NCBI RefSeq assembly: GCF_009495755.1
Contig: NZ_WIBJ01000028.1
Coordinates: 83,588-147,587, forward strand
Origin: Flavobacterium sp. LMO8
GTDB lineage: Bacteria; Bacteroidota; Bacteroidia; Flavobacteriales; Flavobacteriaceae
Direction of reading: 5' to 3'
Length of the DNA stretch: 64,000 nt
In this document: positions 27,796 through 38,600 of the stretch, piece after piece
Numbering within the stretch: position 1 is the first letter of the stretch
How the letters are laid out: every line of letters begins with the position of its first letter
Notes under the pieces: model-generated
What the model was told of the DNA's origin: nothing
Database searches by the model: none
What the model saw: only the letters and a program-made list of their open reading frames with translations
Made by a program: the position numbers and the translations under genes

Positions 27796-30700
27796 ATGAA
27801 AAAACAATTACTATTTTTGTTTAGTGCATTGTTCTTTTTTTCTTTTAGTTTTGGTCAAACTAATATTGAAAAGAATAAAGAGAAAACGAATAAAGCAAAA
27901 GAAATTATCGCGGTAAACAAGTCATTGACTAAAAAACAAGTCAAATCGATTAGAAAAAAGCACGCTAAAAATTTAGCTAATTCTCCATTCAAAAAATCGC
28001 TTCAACTTTCAAAAAAAGAAAGAAAAGCATTGGCTATTCCTCCAAATAAATACTATGAAATGGAGTATGAGTTGACAATGAATCCTGAGACGGGAAGACC
28101 AACTCCAGAAAATTTAGTTCAAATTAGAGCCAATTTAAAAAGAGAAAGAGAAGAGGCTTTAGCATCTGGAAGGACTCCTGGTGATGCTTCTGATAATTCT
28201 TGGGTGGAAAGAGGTCCAAATAATGTAGGTGGTAGAGTAAGAGCTATTATGTTTGACCCTAATGATCCAACATTTAAAAGAGTTTTTGCTGGAGGTGTAA
28301 GTGGTGGATTATGGGTAAATAATGATATTACAACAAATACGGCATGGACAAGAGTAAATATTCCTGAAAATTTAGCAGTTTCAACATTAACTGTTGATCC
28401 AAATAATAGTAATATTTTTTATGTAGGAACTGGAGAGTCTTATGTTGCAGGAGATGTAAATGGTAATGGAGTATGGAAATCTACAGATGGCGGTACAACA
28501 TGGACTAACATATTTGGAGGAATTACCGGGGCAACTACTTTTGAATCATCTGCAAACGTAGTAGTTAATTCACCAGCAGGTGTGGCAGGAAGTTATCCTT
28601 GTTATCCAACAACAGCATTTGGTACCCCAATTACTAGCCCTATAATTGGAGATATAGTGATAGCAACTGATGGAACTGCTCCTATTTATGATGCATGTCA
28701 ATCGTCAACCGCTGGAGCTGCTTTAACAAATGCTGCAGCTTTAAACGGAAAAATTGCTCTAATTAGAAGAGGGACTTGTTCATTTGTATTAAAAGTAAAA
28801 GCTGCTCAAAATGCTGGGGCTATCGGGGTAATCATGATGAACAATGTCGATGGTACTCCTGTGGCTATGGGCGGTACCGACGCAACAATTACAATTCCTT
28901 CTGTTATGATTTCTAAAACAGATGGCGATATTTTAGAAGCGGCTGTTTTAGGTGGTACAGTTTCTGGTTCTTTGACTACAGGACCTGGTACATTTACTGG
29001 TAATTTAGTGCCTGGACAACAACATATTAATGATATTAAAGTTAGAAACAATGGTGGTGTATCTGAAATTTATGTAGCAGCAGGGGATACTTTTTATTCA
29101 GCAGCTAATTCTGCAACATATTTAGGTGGTCCTAATTTTGGCTTATTTAAATCAGTAGATGGTGGGGCGACATGGACAGAGGTTTTACTTCCTTTAACAG
29201 CAAATGGTTATAAACATTGCCCAAATGATATAGAAATTGGTGCAGACAATACAATTTGGGTTTCAACAACAAGAAGTTTAGTTTATGGTGATGGAGGAGG
29301 AAAAATATTTTCTTCAACTGATGGGGTCAATTTTATAGACAAGTATACAGTACCTGGTGGAAGAAGAACTCAAATAGCGGTTTCAACTACTAATGCTAAT
29401 AAAATTTATGTTTTGTGTGAAGATACCTCTAGTGGTGAGCCAAATTTATTTCTTACAACTAATGCATTTTCAACAGCTCCAACTACTTTAGGAGAACCTG
29501 CTTCTGACGGAGATATTACAGCCACAGATTTCTGTAGGGGTCAAGCTTTTTATGACTTAGTAATTGCAGTTGATCCTACTAATGATGCTATAGTTTATAT
29601 AGGAGGAATTAATTTACATAGATCAACTGATAGTGGTACTTCTTGGATAGCAATTTCTGGTTGGACTACAGCTACTCCTTCAAATGTACACTCTGATCAA
29701 CATGCAATTGTTTTTAGGCCAGGCAATTCAAATCAAGCTGTTTTTGGAAATGATGGAGGAGTTTATTATGCTTCAACTTTATCTAGTGCTTCGGTTTCTA
29801 GCACTGCTATTTCATCAAGAAATAACGGATTAAATATAACTCAGTTTTATAGTGTTGGTGTGGCTCCTACTCAGGCAGTAAGCGGATTGACTTTAGCAGG
29901 TGATTATTTTGCTGCTGGTGCTCAAGATAATGGGACACAATATTTTGCAAATGCAGCTCCAGTAATAGGAGGTAGTGTCCGTTCACAAGGTGGAGATGGT
30001 GCTTTCACATTATTTGATCAAGGATCAGACAAGTATTATATTTCAAATTATGTTTACAACGAAAATATAAACATCAGACCTCTTCCTGGTTCAACTGTAA
30101 CTGCAAGAACTTTAGACAACGACAACAATGGTAATAACGGTGCCTTTATAGCTCCAATGGTTTTGGATTCAAATCAAGATATTTTATATTCAGATTATTC
30201 AAATGGTACAACTTATCAAATAAGAAGATATCGAAATATAAAATCAGGGATCGTAAATAGAGTAAGTATATCGAATGTGCTTTTAACAGCACCACCAACA
30301 GCATTTGCCGTTTCTCCTTATACAACCACATCTACAACTCTTTTAGTTGGTACTAGACTTGGTAAGTTATTTAGAATTCCTACTGCAAATACCTATATTG
30401 GAACAACAACAACAACAGGTACATGGGTTGATATTACAGGGCCAAGTTTTGTAGGTAGTATTTCAGATATTGAATATGGGTCTTCAGAAAATGAAATATT
30501 TGTAACAATGCATAACTATAACGTTGTTAGTGTTTGGTATACAAGTAATGGTGGAACAACTTGGGTAAATAAAGAAGGTAATCTTCCAGACATGCCTGTT
30601 AAAGCAATTTTGAAAAACCCTAAAAATGCTGAAGAAGTTATTATAGCTACTGAACTTGGGGTTTGGTATACTAATAATTTTAGTGCTGTATCACCAACAT

Positions 30701-31122
30701 GGAACCAATCTTACAATGGTATGAGTAATGTCAAAGTTATGGATTTAGACTTGCAAGTTAATACTGGATATCCGAATTCATATCCTGCAGCTTCATATAC
30801 TGTATATGCGGCGACATATGGTAGAGGTATATTTTCTGGCTCATTTACAGCACCTACTTTGAGTTCAGATGATGTTGCTGTTTCAAAAGGAATTAAAATC
30901 TATCCAAATCCTTCTAAAGGAATTTTAAATATTGCTATTCCAAACTATACGGGAGCTTTAAATATTGAAATTTTTGATATCAACGGAAGAAAAGTATTAA
31001 CTAATAAAGGTGATTTTGCTTCAGAAAAAATGATGAATTTAGCAGGATTACAATCAGGAATTTATATAGTTAAATTAGCAGGAGATAATTTAACTTATTC
31101 TGAAAAAGTAATGATTAAATAA
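27796..31122 (+). CDS. T9SS type A cargo: beta-propeller-like protein with inserted PA domain
   Basis: This 1108-residue protein has a signal peptide (cleavage near FSFGQ) and a basic region, then Asp-box blades: STDGGTTW (about 231), SVDGGATW (about 453), STDSGTSW (about 610) and TSNGGTTW (about 916), as in sortilin/BNR propellers. A protease-associated (PA) domain sits at about 248-400 (GKIALIRRGTCSF ... AGAIGVIMMNN). The last 80 residues (IKIYPNPSKG ... NGRKVL ... GIYIVKL) form the type A sorting domain, so T9SS exports it and the domain is cleaved. It lacks a visible protease core, so the role may be binding of polysaccharide or protein. Confidence 0.9.
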   Translation: MKKQLLFLFSALFFFSFSFGQTNIEKNKEKTNKAKEIIAVNKSLTKKQVKSIRKKHAKNLANSPFKKSLQLSKKERKALAIPPNKYYEMEYELTMNPETGRPTPENLVQIRANLKREREEALASGRTPGDASDNSWVERGPNNVGGRVRAIMFDPNDPTFKRVFAGGVSGGLWVNNDITTNTAWTRVNIPENLAVSTLTVDPNNSNIFYVGTGESYVAGDVNGNGVWKSTDGGTTWTNIFGGITGATTFESSANVVVNSPAGVAGSYPCYPTTAFGTPITSPIIGDIVIATDGTAPIYDACQSSTAGAALTNAAALNGKIALIRRGTCSFVLKVKAAQNAGAIGVIMMNNVDGTPVAMGGTDATITIPSVMISKTDGDILEAAVLGGTVSGSLTTGPGTFTGNLVPGQQHINDIKVRNNGGVSEIYVAAGDTFYSAANSATYLGGPNFGLFKSVDGGATWTEVLLPLTANGYKHCPNDIEIGADNTIWVSTTRSLVYGDGGGKIFSSTDGVNFIDKYTVPGGRRTQIAVSTTNANKIYVLCEDTSSGEPNLFLTTNAFSTAPTTLGEPASDGDITATDFCRGQAFYDLVIAVDPTNDAIVYIGGINLHRSTDSGTSWIAISGWTTATPSNVHSDQHAIVFRPGNSNQAVFGNDGGVYYASTLSSASVSSTAISSRNNGLNITQFYSVGVAPTQAVSGLTLAGDYFAAGAQDNGTQYFANAAPVIGGSVRSQGGDGAFTLFDQGSDKYYISNYVYNENINIRPLPGSTVTARTLDNDNNGNNGAFIAPMVLDSNQDILYSDYSNGTTYQIRRYRNIKSGIVNRVSISNVLLTAPPTAFAVSPYTTTSTTLLVGTRLGKLFRIPTANTYIGTTTTTGTWVDITGPSFVGSISDIEYGSSENEIFVTMHNYNVVSVWYTSNGGTTWVNKEGNLPDMPVKAILKNPKNAEEVIIATELGVWYTNNFSAVSPTWNQSYNGMSNVKVMDLDLQVNTGYPNSYPAASYTVYAATYGRGIFSGSFTAPTLSSDDVAVSKGIKIYPNPSKGILNIAIPNYTGALNIEIFDINGRKVLTNKGDFASEKMMNLAGLQSGIYIVKLAGDNLTYSEKVMIK

Positions 31123-31136
31123 TAACTTGTTAGAAT

Positions 31137-31170
31137 GAAATGCTTTTAAACAATTTTTTAAAAGCATTTC
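31137..31170 (+). terminator. First of two tandem hairpins downstream of the PA-domain gene
   Basis: A perfect 14-bp stem (GAAATGCTTTTAAA at 31137-31150 with its complement at 31157-31170) has a 6-base loop but no following T tract. It precedes a stronger hairpin at 31183. Confidence 0.6.
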
Positions 31171-31182
31171 GTCTAAAATTAT

Positions 31183-31219
31183 AATCGGAACAGAGTTAAC
31201 TCTGTTCCGATTTTTTTTA
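31183..31219 (+). terminator. Strong intrinsic terminator
   Basis: The 30-base palindrome 31183-31212 pairs AATCGGAACAGAGTT with its exact complement and is followed by eight T residues. It terminates the PA-domain gene transcript. Confidence 0.85.
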
Positions 31220-31391
31220 TTTTAAATTCTATATGAATTAGTATTAAAATCCATAAAGTGAAAATAAATATTAAAAAAAGTTTGAATTTAAATTTGATAT
31301 AGAAAATTAAGCAATTGTGGTGATTGAAAATCTGTCACTAATTTTTTTCAACAAACTATTAAGTTATTTATGTATTCAAGTTTATAATGCG

Positions 31392-32336
31392 TTAAAACGT
31401 ATAAACTACACCAATTCCTAGTAATTGCTTTAATTGAATCTTAGGTCCCTTAATAACTTGAATCCCATTTTCCTCTTCTTTCGATTTAATATCATCATCA
31501 TATATCAAATGTGAACCTATATTTGCTTTTACATATTGATTAACAGTCATTTCTATTTGCAATTGCCAATCAACATCAATATTACCAAAATTATTTATGT
31601 AATCAGTGTATAAAGCTAATCTATGCTCTAAATTAATATTTTTAAAAACCTCCTTTTTCCATTGATTGGTAATTAAAATACCTGTTTCATTTCTAATATT
31701 CTTACCTTCTTTTAAAAGGTTTCCAAATTCATCGTATATCGCTTTTTCAACTCCAAAAGCGCCCTGATTAGCCAAACGTTGATCAAATACAAACGTTGTT
31801 TTTTGGGTAAGAGGAGATAAATATAAATTAAAGTTTATGTCTTTTCTTGAATATTCTGCTCCAACACCAAAAAACATATAAGCTGGTGCAAAAGGTTTTG
31901 AAATTGCAAATTCTACATTAGGATATGCATAACCATTAGCAAATTGTGTATTAAAATTAAACTTTCCAGCATAATACCAATTAGATATAGTATCTGTTCT
32001 ATACCCAAATGTGGAATTTAATTGAAATTGGTCATCGGTTTTTCTTGCATCTTGTTTTTCTTGCTTATTAATACCATAACGTCCTATTAATTCTGATTTC
32101 CAATTTAAATTTCCTTTAGTATAAGTTCTTACAAAATGCCCTCTTAGCAAACCAGAAATAGAATTATTACCACCTGCATTCCAATTAACAAAAGTAATTT
32201 GTGTAACATCTAATCCTATTTTGTTTTCACTTTTCCAGTTAGAAACTGTGTCTGGCAGATTAGTTCTAATAATTTGAGAATAATTTAATTGGACTCCGAA
32301 AACAAGCAATCCTAGTAGTAATCCTTTTTTAAACAT
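31392..32336 (-). CDS. DUF3078 domain-containing outer-membrane protein
   Basis: A 314-residue protein with a signal peptide (cleavage after QLNYS) and alternating beta strands. It contains the WNAGGNNSISGLLRG segment and a tyrosine-containing barrel pattern characteristic of DUF3078, a Bacteroidota outer-membrane barrel family of unknown role. The C-terminus ends in an aromatic residue (GVVYTF). Its start overlaps the stop of dxs by 8 bases, so the two genes are co-transcribed, yet I know no functional link. Confidence 0.85.
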   Translation of the reverse strand: MFKKGLLLGLLVFGVQLNYSQIIRTNLPDTVSNWKSENKIGLDVTQITFVNWNAGGNNSISGLLRGHFVRTYTKGNLNWKSELIGRYGINKQEKQDARKTDDQFQLNSTFGYRTDTISNWYYAGKFNFNTQFANGYAYPNVEFAISKPFAPAYMFFGVGAEYSRKDINFNLYLSPLTQKTTFVFDQRLANQGAFGVEKAIYDEFGNLLKEGKNIRNETGILITNQWKKEVFKNINLEHRLALYTDYINNFGNIDVDWQLQIEMTVNQYVKANIGSHLIYDDDIKSKEEENGIQVIKGPKIQLKQLLGIGVVYTF

Positions 32337-34107
32337 TTGATATGGTATTTAATTGTTGAATTATATTTTTAACGTCGATTTTGCAAAGTTGTTGTAACTC
32401 AAAAACCGTTCCATGTTCTATAAATGAATCAGGTATTCCGAGATTTATGATTGATTTGTTTAAACTATTTGTTGCAATAATTGCACTGATTTGTGCTCCA
32501 AAACCACCAGTAATCACCCCGTCTTCAATAGTAATAATGTGGTCGTGAGAATTTATGATAGATTTGACAGCATCAATGTTTAATGGTTTTATAAATGGAA
32601 AATGATAATGTGAAAATAAATTTATGTTTTCAACCTCAGTTAAAGCTTTCGTTACATTATTTCCAATTGTTCCTGTGGATAAAATAGCCACTTTTGTTCC
32701 TTTCTTGAGTTTATGAATTTTTCCAATTTCTATTTTTTCAAAAGGTTGTTTCCAATTTACGATTTCACCTCTTCCTCTTGGATAACGAATTGCGATAGGA
32801 TGATTTAACCCTTTGGAAGCAGTAAACATGATATTTCGCAACTCTATTTCGTCTTTTGGAGCCGCAATAATTAGGTTTGGGATACAATTCAAATAAGCAA
32901 TATCAAAAACGCCATGATGTGTTGCGCCATCTTCACCCACTAATCCAGATCTGTCTAAACAAAAAATAACAGGTAAATTTTGCAAAGCTACATCATGAAT
33001 TACTTGATCGTAAGCACGTTGTAAAAAAGTTGAATAAATATTACAAAAAACTACCATGCCTTGCGTAGCCATCCCTGCAGCTAAAGTAACAGCGTGTTGC
33101 TCTGCAATTCCTACATCAATTGCGCGTTTTGGGAAAGCTTCCATCATATATTTCATAGAACTTCCTGATGGCATAGCCGGAGTTATTCCAATGATTTTTT
33201 CGTTTTGATTAGCTAATTCCACTAATGTGTGCCCGAAAACATCTTGAAATTTTGGTGGCAAATGCGATTCATCTTTTGGATGAATTTTTCCGGTTTCAGC
33301 ATCAAATTTTCCTGGCGCATGGTATTTTACTTGATCTTCTTCTGCCAATTGTAATCCTTTGCCTTTGGTGGTAATTACATGCAAGAATTTTGGGCCTTTT
33401 ACGGATTTCAAACGTTCTAATTCAGAAATCAATTTTGGCAAATCATGTCCATTTATTGGTCCCGAATAATCAAAATTCAAGGATTTGATGATGTTATTTT
33501 GTTTTGGATTTTTACCCTCTTTAACAGCTGTCAAATAATTTTTCAAAGCACCAATACTCGGGTCAATTCCAATGGCATTATCATTTAAAATTACTAATAA
33601 ATTCGCATCAGTAACTCCAGCATGATTTAAGCCTTCAAAAGCCATTCCGCTTGCAATCGAAGCATCGCCAATCACGGCAATATGCTGTTTTTCAATTTCT
33701 CCGTTTAATCGAGAAGCCAACGCCATTCCTAAAGCTGCCGAAATTGATGTTGAAGAATGCCCAACGCCAAACGTATCATAAACACTCTCACTTCGCTTTG
33801 GAAAACCCGAAATTCCGTTCAATTCTCTATTTGTGTGAAAAATATCGCGTCTTTCAGTTAGGATTTTATGTCCGTAAGCTTGATGACCTACATCCCAAAC
33901 CAATAAATCTTCTGGTGTATTGAAAACATAATGCAGTGCAATCGTTAATTCTACAACACCTAAACTTGCTCCCAAATGACCTTCTTTTTTCGAAACAATA
34001 TCAATGATAAAGTCTCTCAATTCTTTGGCTAATTGAGGCAATTGATTTTCAGGAATTTTCCTTAAATCGATAGGATTATTAATTTTTGAAAGTAATTTGC
34101 CGTTCAT
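32329..34107 (-). CDS. dxs: 1-deoxy-D-xylulose-5-phosphate synthase
   Basis: Condenses pyruvate and glyceraldehyde 3-phosphate to DXP with thiamine diphosphate. The TPP-binding segment GDASIASGMAFEGLNHAG with NDN is present, and the C-terminal transketolase Pyr domain carries GIAEQHAV. The start is taken at ATG 34107 (MNGKLLSKIN, 592 residues), which fits the family; a TTG 12 bases earlier is possible. The window also encodes mevalonate-pathway genes (mvaD at 56.9 kb), so this enzyme may mainly feed pyridoxal phosphate and thiamine synthesis rather than IPP. It precedes DUF3078. Confidence 0.93.
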   Translation of the reverse strand: MNGKLLSKINNPIDLRKIPENQLPQLAKELRDFIIDIVSKKEGHLGASLGVVELTIALHYVFNTPEDLLVWDVGHQAYGHKILTERRDIFHTNRELNGISGFPKRSESVYDTFGVGHSSTSISAALGMALASRLNGEIEKQHIAVIGDASIASGMAFEGLNHAGVTDANLLVILNDNAIGIDPSIGALKNYLTAVKEGKNPKQNNIIKSLNFDYSGPINGHDLPKLISELERLKSVKGPKFLHVITTKGKGLQLAEEDQVKYHAPGKFDAETGKIHPKDESHLPPKFQDVFGHTLVELANQNEKIIGITPAMPSGSSMKYMMEAFPKRAIDVGIAEQHAVTLAAGMATQGMVVFCNIYSTFLQRAYDQVIHDVALQNLPVIFCLDRSGLVGEDGATHHGVFDIAYLNCIPNLIIAAPKDEIELRNIMFTASKGLNHPIAIRYPRGRGEIVNWKQPFEKIEIGKIHKLKKGTKVAILSTGTIGNNVTKALTEVENINLFSHYHFPFIKPLNIDAVKSIINSHDHIITIEDGVITGGFGAQISAIIATNSLNKSIINLGIPDSFIEHGTVFELQQLCKIDVKNIIQQLNTISNV

Positions 34108-34139
34108 AATAAAAAGCAAATTTAAGCTTTTGTTTTAGA

Positions 34140-35018
34140 TTATTGCGATTTTATACGAATAGGATATGTAACCTTTACCTTAACTTTTTCTCCTCTAAGT
34201 TCTGCGGGTGTCCATAAAGGTGAATTCTGCAACAAATGGATAACTTTGTCATTTACTTCTTTGTTTTTTCCCTTCATTATTCTAGCATCCTCAATTTTCC
34301 CATCTGTAGTGATTACAAATTGAAAAAGCATTAGTTCAGGTTCAACAAATTCAGTAAGCGATAAATTTTCAATTATATAGTGATTAAATTTTGTTTCGCC
34401 TCCTGGAAATTTTGGTTTCTTTTCAACTTCATAAAGGCTATATACTTTTTTGGGATCTATTTCTACTGGTTCCTGAATTACATCACCCATCATAATCTCT
34501 TCTTCAATTACAGTAGGCTCCACTTCAACAACACCAACTAATATGGGAAAAGGTTTTTGAATTTTATTCGCCCCTTTAAGTCCTTCAATATGCTTTATCG
34601 TATCTAAATTATTAGTTGGAGAAATTAAACTGTCGTTAGAAAGAGATAAACTATCATCAACCAACACTATCTTACTAACAGGTTGAATTTTATTATTGTG
34701 ATCTTTACAGCTAAAAAGGGTTGTGCCCATTGAAATAAATAAAGCCAACATAAAAACATTTCTAAAAGAAGTTTGTTGATAAATTATATTTTTAGGAATT
34801 TCAATTTGAATCTCTTTTAATTGTTCCTTTTTGAATCGCCCACAAGTTTTCGTTCCTTTGTTTTTTAAAAAATAGTCGTTTATTTCATCTGTTGAATTAG
34901 TAGTAAAATCGATTACGGTTTTAGCACATGATTGACAAAATCTTCCTTTTTCTTCCGGTAACATGGTGTCCCAATTTTCATTACAAGGAGTTGGAATTGT
35001 AACGTGTATTTTCTTCAT
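34140..35018 (-). CDS. TonB-like protein with N-terminal Cys-rich domain
   Basis: A 292-residue membrane-anchored protein. The N-terminus has four cysteines (C12, C28, C31, C59) in a PEEKGRFCQSCAKTVIDF context seen in Bacteroidota TonB-type and carboxypeptidase-regulatory-like proteins. A membrane helix at about 84-103 (NVFMLALFISMGTTLF) follows, then a low-complexity periplasmic linker. A TonB C-terminal domain is at about 205-292 (KPKFPGGETKFNHYI). It presumably couples the inner membrane to outer-membrane receptors. It diverges from tadA and lies 32 bp before dxs. Confidence 0.82.
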   Translation of the reverse strand: MKKIHVTIPTPCNENWDTMLPEEKGRFCQSCAKTVIDFTTNSTDEINDYFLKNKGTKTCGRFKKEQLKEIQIEIPKNIIYQQTSFRNVFMLALFISMGTTLFSCKDHNNKIQPVSKIVLVDDSLSLSNDSLISPTNNLDTIKHIEGLKGANKIQKPFPILVGVVEVEPTVIEEEIMMGDVIQEPVEIDPKKVYSLYEVEKKPKFPGGETKFNHYIIENLSLTEFVEPELMLFQFVITTDGKIEDARIMKGKNKEVNDKVIHLLQNSPLWTPAELRGEKVKVKVTYPIRIKSQ

Positions 35019-35077
35019 CGCGTAATAGTTTGCAAAAGCAATACAAATATTGTTCCAAAATAACGTAATTTTGTTTT

Positions 35078-35518
35078 ATGATTACTTTGTATACCGACGA
35101 CTATTTTATGAAGAAAGCCTTACAAGAAGCAGAAACTGCTTTTGAGAAAGGCGAAATTCCTGTTGGAGCTGTTATCGTTATTGATAATAAAGTAATTGCC
35201 CGCACGCATAATTTAACCGAATTATTGCATGATGTTACCGCTCATGCCGAAATGCAAGCCATAACCAGTGCTGCCAATTTCTTGGGCGGAAAATATTTAA
35301 AAGACTGCACTTTATATGTTACCTTAGAACCTTGCCAAATGTGTGCCGGTGCTTTGTATTGGTCACAAATTTCCAAAATTGTTTTTGGTGCATCCGATGA
35401 AAATCGCGGATTTCAAAAAATGGAAACACAATTGCACCCAAAAACCCAAGTAATTTCAGGCGTTTTAGAAAAAGAATGTGCCGATTTAATGAAGTCTTTT
35501 TTTAAAAACAAAAGATAA
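35078..35518 (+). CDS. tadA: tRNA-specific adenosine deaminase TadA
   Basis: Deaminates adenosine 34 to inosine in tRNA-Arg(ACG). The zinc site is H56-A-E58 and EPCQMC (C86, C89), with E58 as proton shuttle. The pattern HAEMQAI and CAGALYWSQI is typical of TadA rather than guanine deaminase. 146 residues is in range. Start 35078 (MITLYTDDYF) fits the N-terminus of related TadA proteins. Confidence 0.9.
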   Translation: MITLYTDDYFMKKALQEAETAFEKGEIPVGAVIVIDNKVIARTHNLTELLHDVTAHAEMQAITSAANFLGGKYLKDCTLYVTLEPCQMCAGALYWSQISKIVFGASDENRGFQKMETQLHPKTQVISGVLEKECADLMKSFFKNKR

Positions 35519-35603
35519 TTAACCAAGTAACTTAAATTTTGTAAATTGGTATATCTTTTGATGTTGCATAAAAAATAAAATAACGCTCTAATTTTTGTTC
35601 TAT

Positions 35604-38600
35604 ATGAAAAAAATACGTTTCATCCAGTTACTTCTTATAGTAATTGTAGCCGCTTCTTGTTCTAAAAGTACCAAAAATTTTAATTCTGATTTTTCTCTTT
35701 TTAAAGCATATATCTTAAACTTTAGTTCTGGCTTGGTTTCTGCTAATAGCGACATAAGAGTAGTTTTAGCTTTTGACAAAAAAGAATGGACAGCAAACGA
35801 AGAGTTAGATGAAAATTTGTTTAGCATCAACCCAAGTGTTGACGGAAAAGTAATTGCACTTTCAAATAACACAATTGCTTTTATTCCAGAAAAAAAATTA
35901 GACCAAAATAAAGAATATCAAATTTCATTGCATTTGTCTAAATTAACAAATGTTTCTAGCGAACTGAAAGACTTTCATTTCACTATAAAAACCATTAAAC
36001 AAGATTTTTTGGTTACTACAAACGATTTACAATCCTATAGTAAAGATTACCAATATTTAAATGGAATAATCACATCTAGTGATGATTTGGATTTTGAAAC
36101 TGCTAAAAAGCTTATCTCTGTTAATCAAGAAGATAAAGCCGTTAAGGTTAAGTTCATCAAAGAATTAAGCAATAAAAAGGAATACAAATTTGTAATCGAC
36201 AGCATTAAAAGACAAGTTGAAGATAGTAAAATTAATATTTCTTGGGACGGAACTCCTTTTGATATCGATCAAAAAGGAGAAATGCTTTACGACTTACCTG
36301 GAAAAAACAACTTTAAAATTGTTTCTGCTGAAGTTGAAAAAGACAACAACCAAGTTTTATTATTAAACTTTTCAGATCCATTAAACCGCGACCAAGATTT
36401 CTCAGGATTAGTTCAAGTTGAATCAGCTCTAAATTTACGTTTTGCAACAGCAGGAAATTTACTAAAAGTATTTTTCAACGAACCATTAAAAGGCGAACTT
36501 TTAGTTGAAATTTTCCAAGGAATTGAAAGTGAAGACGGTTACAAAATGAAACAAAATTTTTCTGAAAAAGTTAGTTTCGAACAAGTAAAACCAGCGGTTC
36601 GTTTTATAAAAAGCGGTTCTATTTTACCAAGTTCAAACAATTTGAAAATCAATTTCGAATCGGTTAACTTGAGTGCCGTTGATGTAAAAGTATATGAAAT
36701 TTACAAGAATAATATTTTACAATTTCTTCAAGATAACGAATTAAATGGAAGTCAAAATTTAAGAAAAGTAGCCCAACCAATCGTTAAAAAAACCATTGCC
36801 TTAAATAAAAATAAATTGCAAAATTCTAGTAAATGGAATGCATATGCAATTGATTTATCTAAAATAATCACGCCAAATCCGGGTGCTATTTATCGTGTCG
36901 AAATCTCCTATAAACGTAAATATTCGTTATATAAATGCGCTTCTGCTTATGTGGAAGAAGAAGATAAAAATAATCAAGAACAAAACGACGAGGTAAGAAG
37001 TAATCAATATTATTATGATGATTACTATTATGAAGGCTATAATTGGTACGATAGAGAGGATCCTTGTACCGATTCATACTACTATAACAATACTATATTT
37101 ACGAATGTGATTGCCTCCGATTTAGGGGTTATTGCAAAACGTAGCGAAAATGGTTCGTATGTTTTTGCGGTAAATAATATTGTTTCAACTCAACCTGTTG
37201 CTTCAGCAAAAATTGAATTGTATAATTTCCAACAACAACTTTTAGGAACCATTACAACTGATAGCGAAGGTATAGCAAAAACCGAGTTGAAAAAATATGC
37301 TTTTTTTGCAATTGTTTCGAAAGATAACAACACCACTTATGTAAAACTAGATGAAGGGCAATCCTTATCGGTAAGTAATTTTGATGTAGGTGGCGAAGAA
37401 TTGCAAAAAGGCTTAAAAGGTTTTATTTATGGGGAAAGAGGTGTTTGGCGTCCAGGCGATACATTGCATTTAGCTTTCATGTTGAATGATTTGGAGAGCA
37501 AATTAGAAAAATCGCATCCTATTACATTTAAATTAAGCGATCCACAAGGAAAAATGCGTTATCAAATGGTTCAAAAATATAACGCTTTAAACCATTATAA
37601 ATTCAAATTAGCCACAAAAGATAGCGACCCAACAGGAAATTGGGAAGCTAAAATTTCGGTTGGTGGTGTTCATTTTTATAAAAGTATAAAGATTGAAACT
37701 ATCAAACCAAACCGTTTAAAAATTAAAAATAGTTTTGCTGATAAACAACTTTCTGGTAATAGACTAAACGGAGCAGAAGTAGAAGTAGCTTGGTTGCACG
37801 GAGCTGTTGCGAAAAATTTGAAAGTTGAAATGCAAGCCAAATTCTTAGGCCAAAAAACCTTATTCAGAAAGTATGAAAAATATGATTTTGATGATGACGT
37901 TAGAAAATTTCATACTGAAGAAGTAAATGTTTTTTCGGGAAAAGTAGATGAATTCGGAAAAGCCAAAGTAAATATTCAACCAAAAATTACAAGTCAAGCA
38001 CCAGGAAAACTGAAAATGGTGTTTCAAACAAAGGCTTATGAAAACGGAGGTGATTTTAGTACCGATGTAGCAACCGCAACCTTTTCTCCATTCAAAACGT
38101 ATGTTGGAATAAAAGCTCCAGAACCAAATAAATATGGTTTATTAGAAACAGATAAAGTTAATCGTTATGATATCGTGACTTTAGATGAATTGGGTAAACC
38201 AAAATCGGTTAAAAATTTAGAAGTTCGTGTGTATAAAGTAGAATGGCGTTGGTGGTGGAATTCTGATGGCGATGATTTATCACGTTATAATTCTTCAGAA
38301 GTAACAACAGCTTATAAAAATTACGTCGTTTCAACTGATGCATCTGGAAAAGCAAGTTTTCAATTAAAAGTTCCAGAAGCCGATTGGGGAAGATATTTAA
38401 TTCGTGTTGAAGATACAAATGATGGTCATGCAACTAGTTTAACTTCCTATATCGATTGGCCGTATTGGTCAGGCAAATCACGTCAAGGAAGTAGCGAAAC
38501 AGCAAATATGTTGGTATTTACAACTAATAAAGAGAAATATAATGTTGGAGAAAACGCTATCGTTTCTTTCCCATCAAGTGAAGGCGGAAGAGCTTTAATT

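Noticed and set aside
30398..30420. ACA/CAA microsatellite-like run in the PA-domain gene
   Set aside because: In frame and encodes a Thr-rich stretch (GTTTTTGT); common low-complexity coding text, no sign of a regulatory repeat.
35066..35073. TAATTTTG as -7 element of tadA
   Set aside because: It lies only 5 bp before the start codon, so transcription would begin at or inside the gene, and no TTG is at the right distance (the nearest is 13 bases away).
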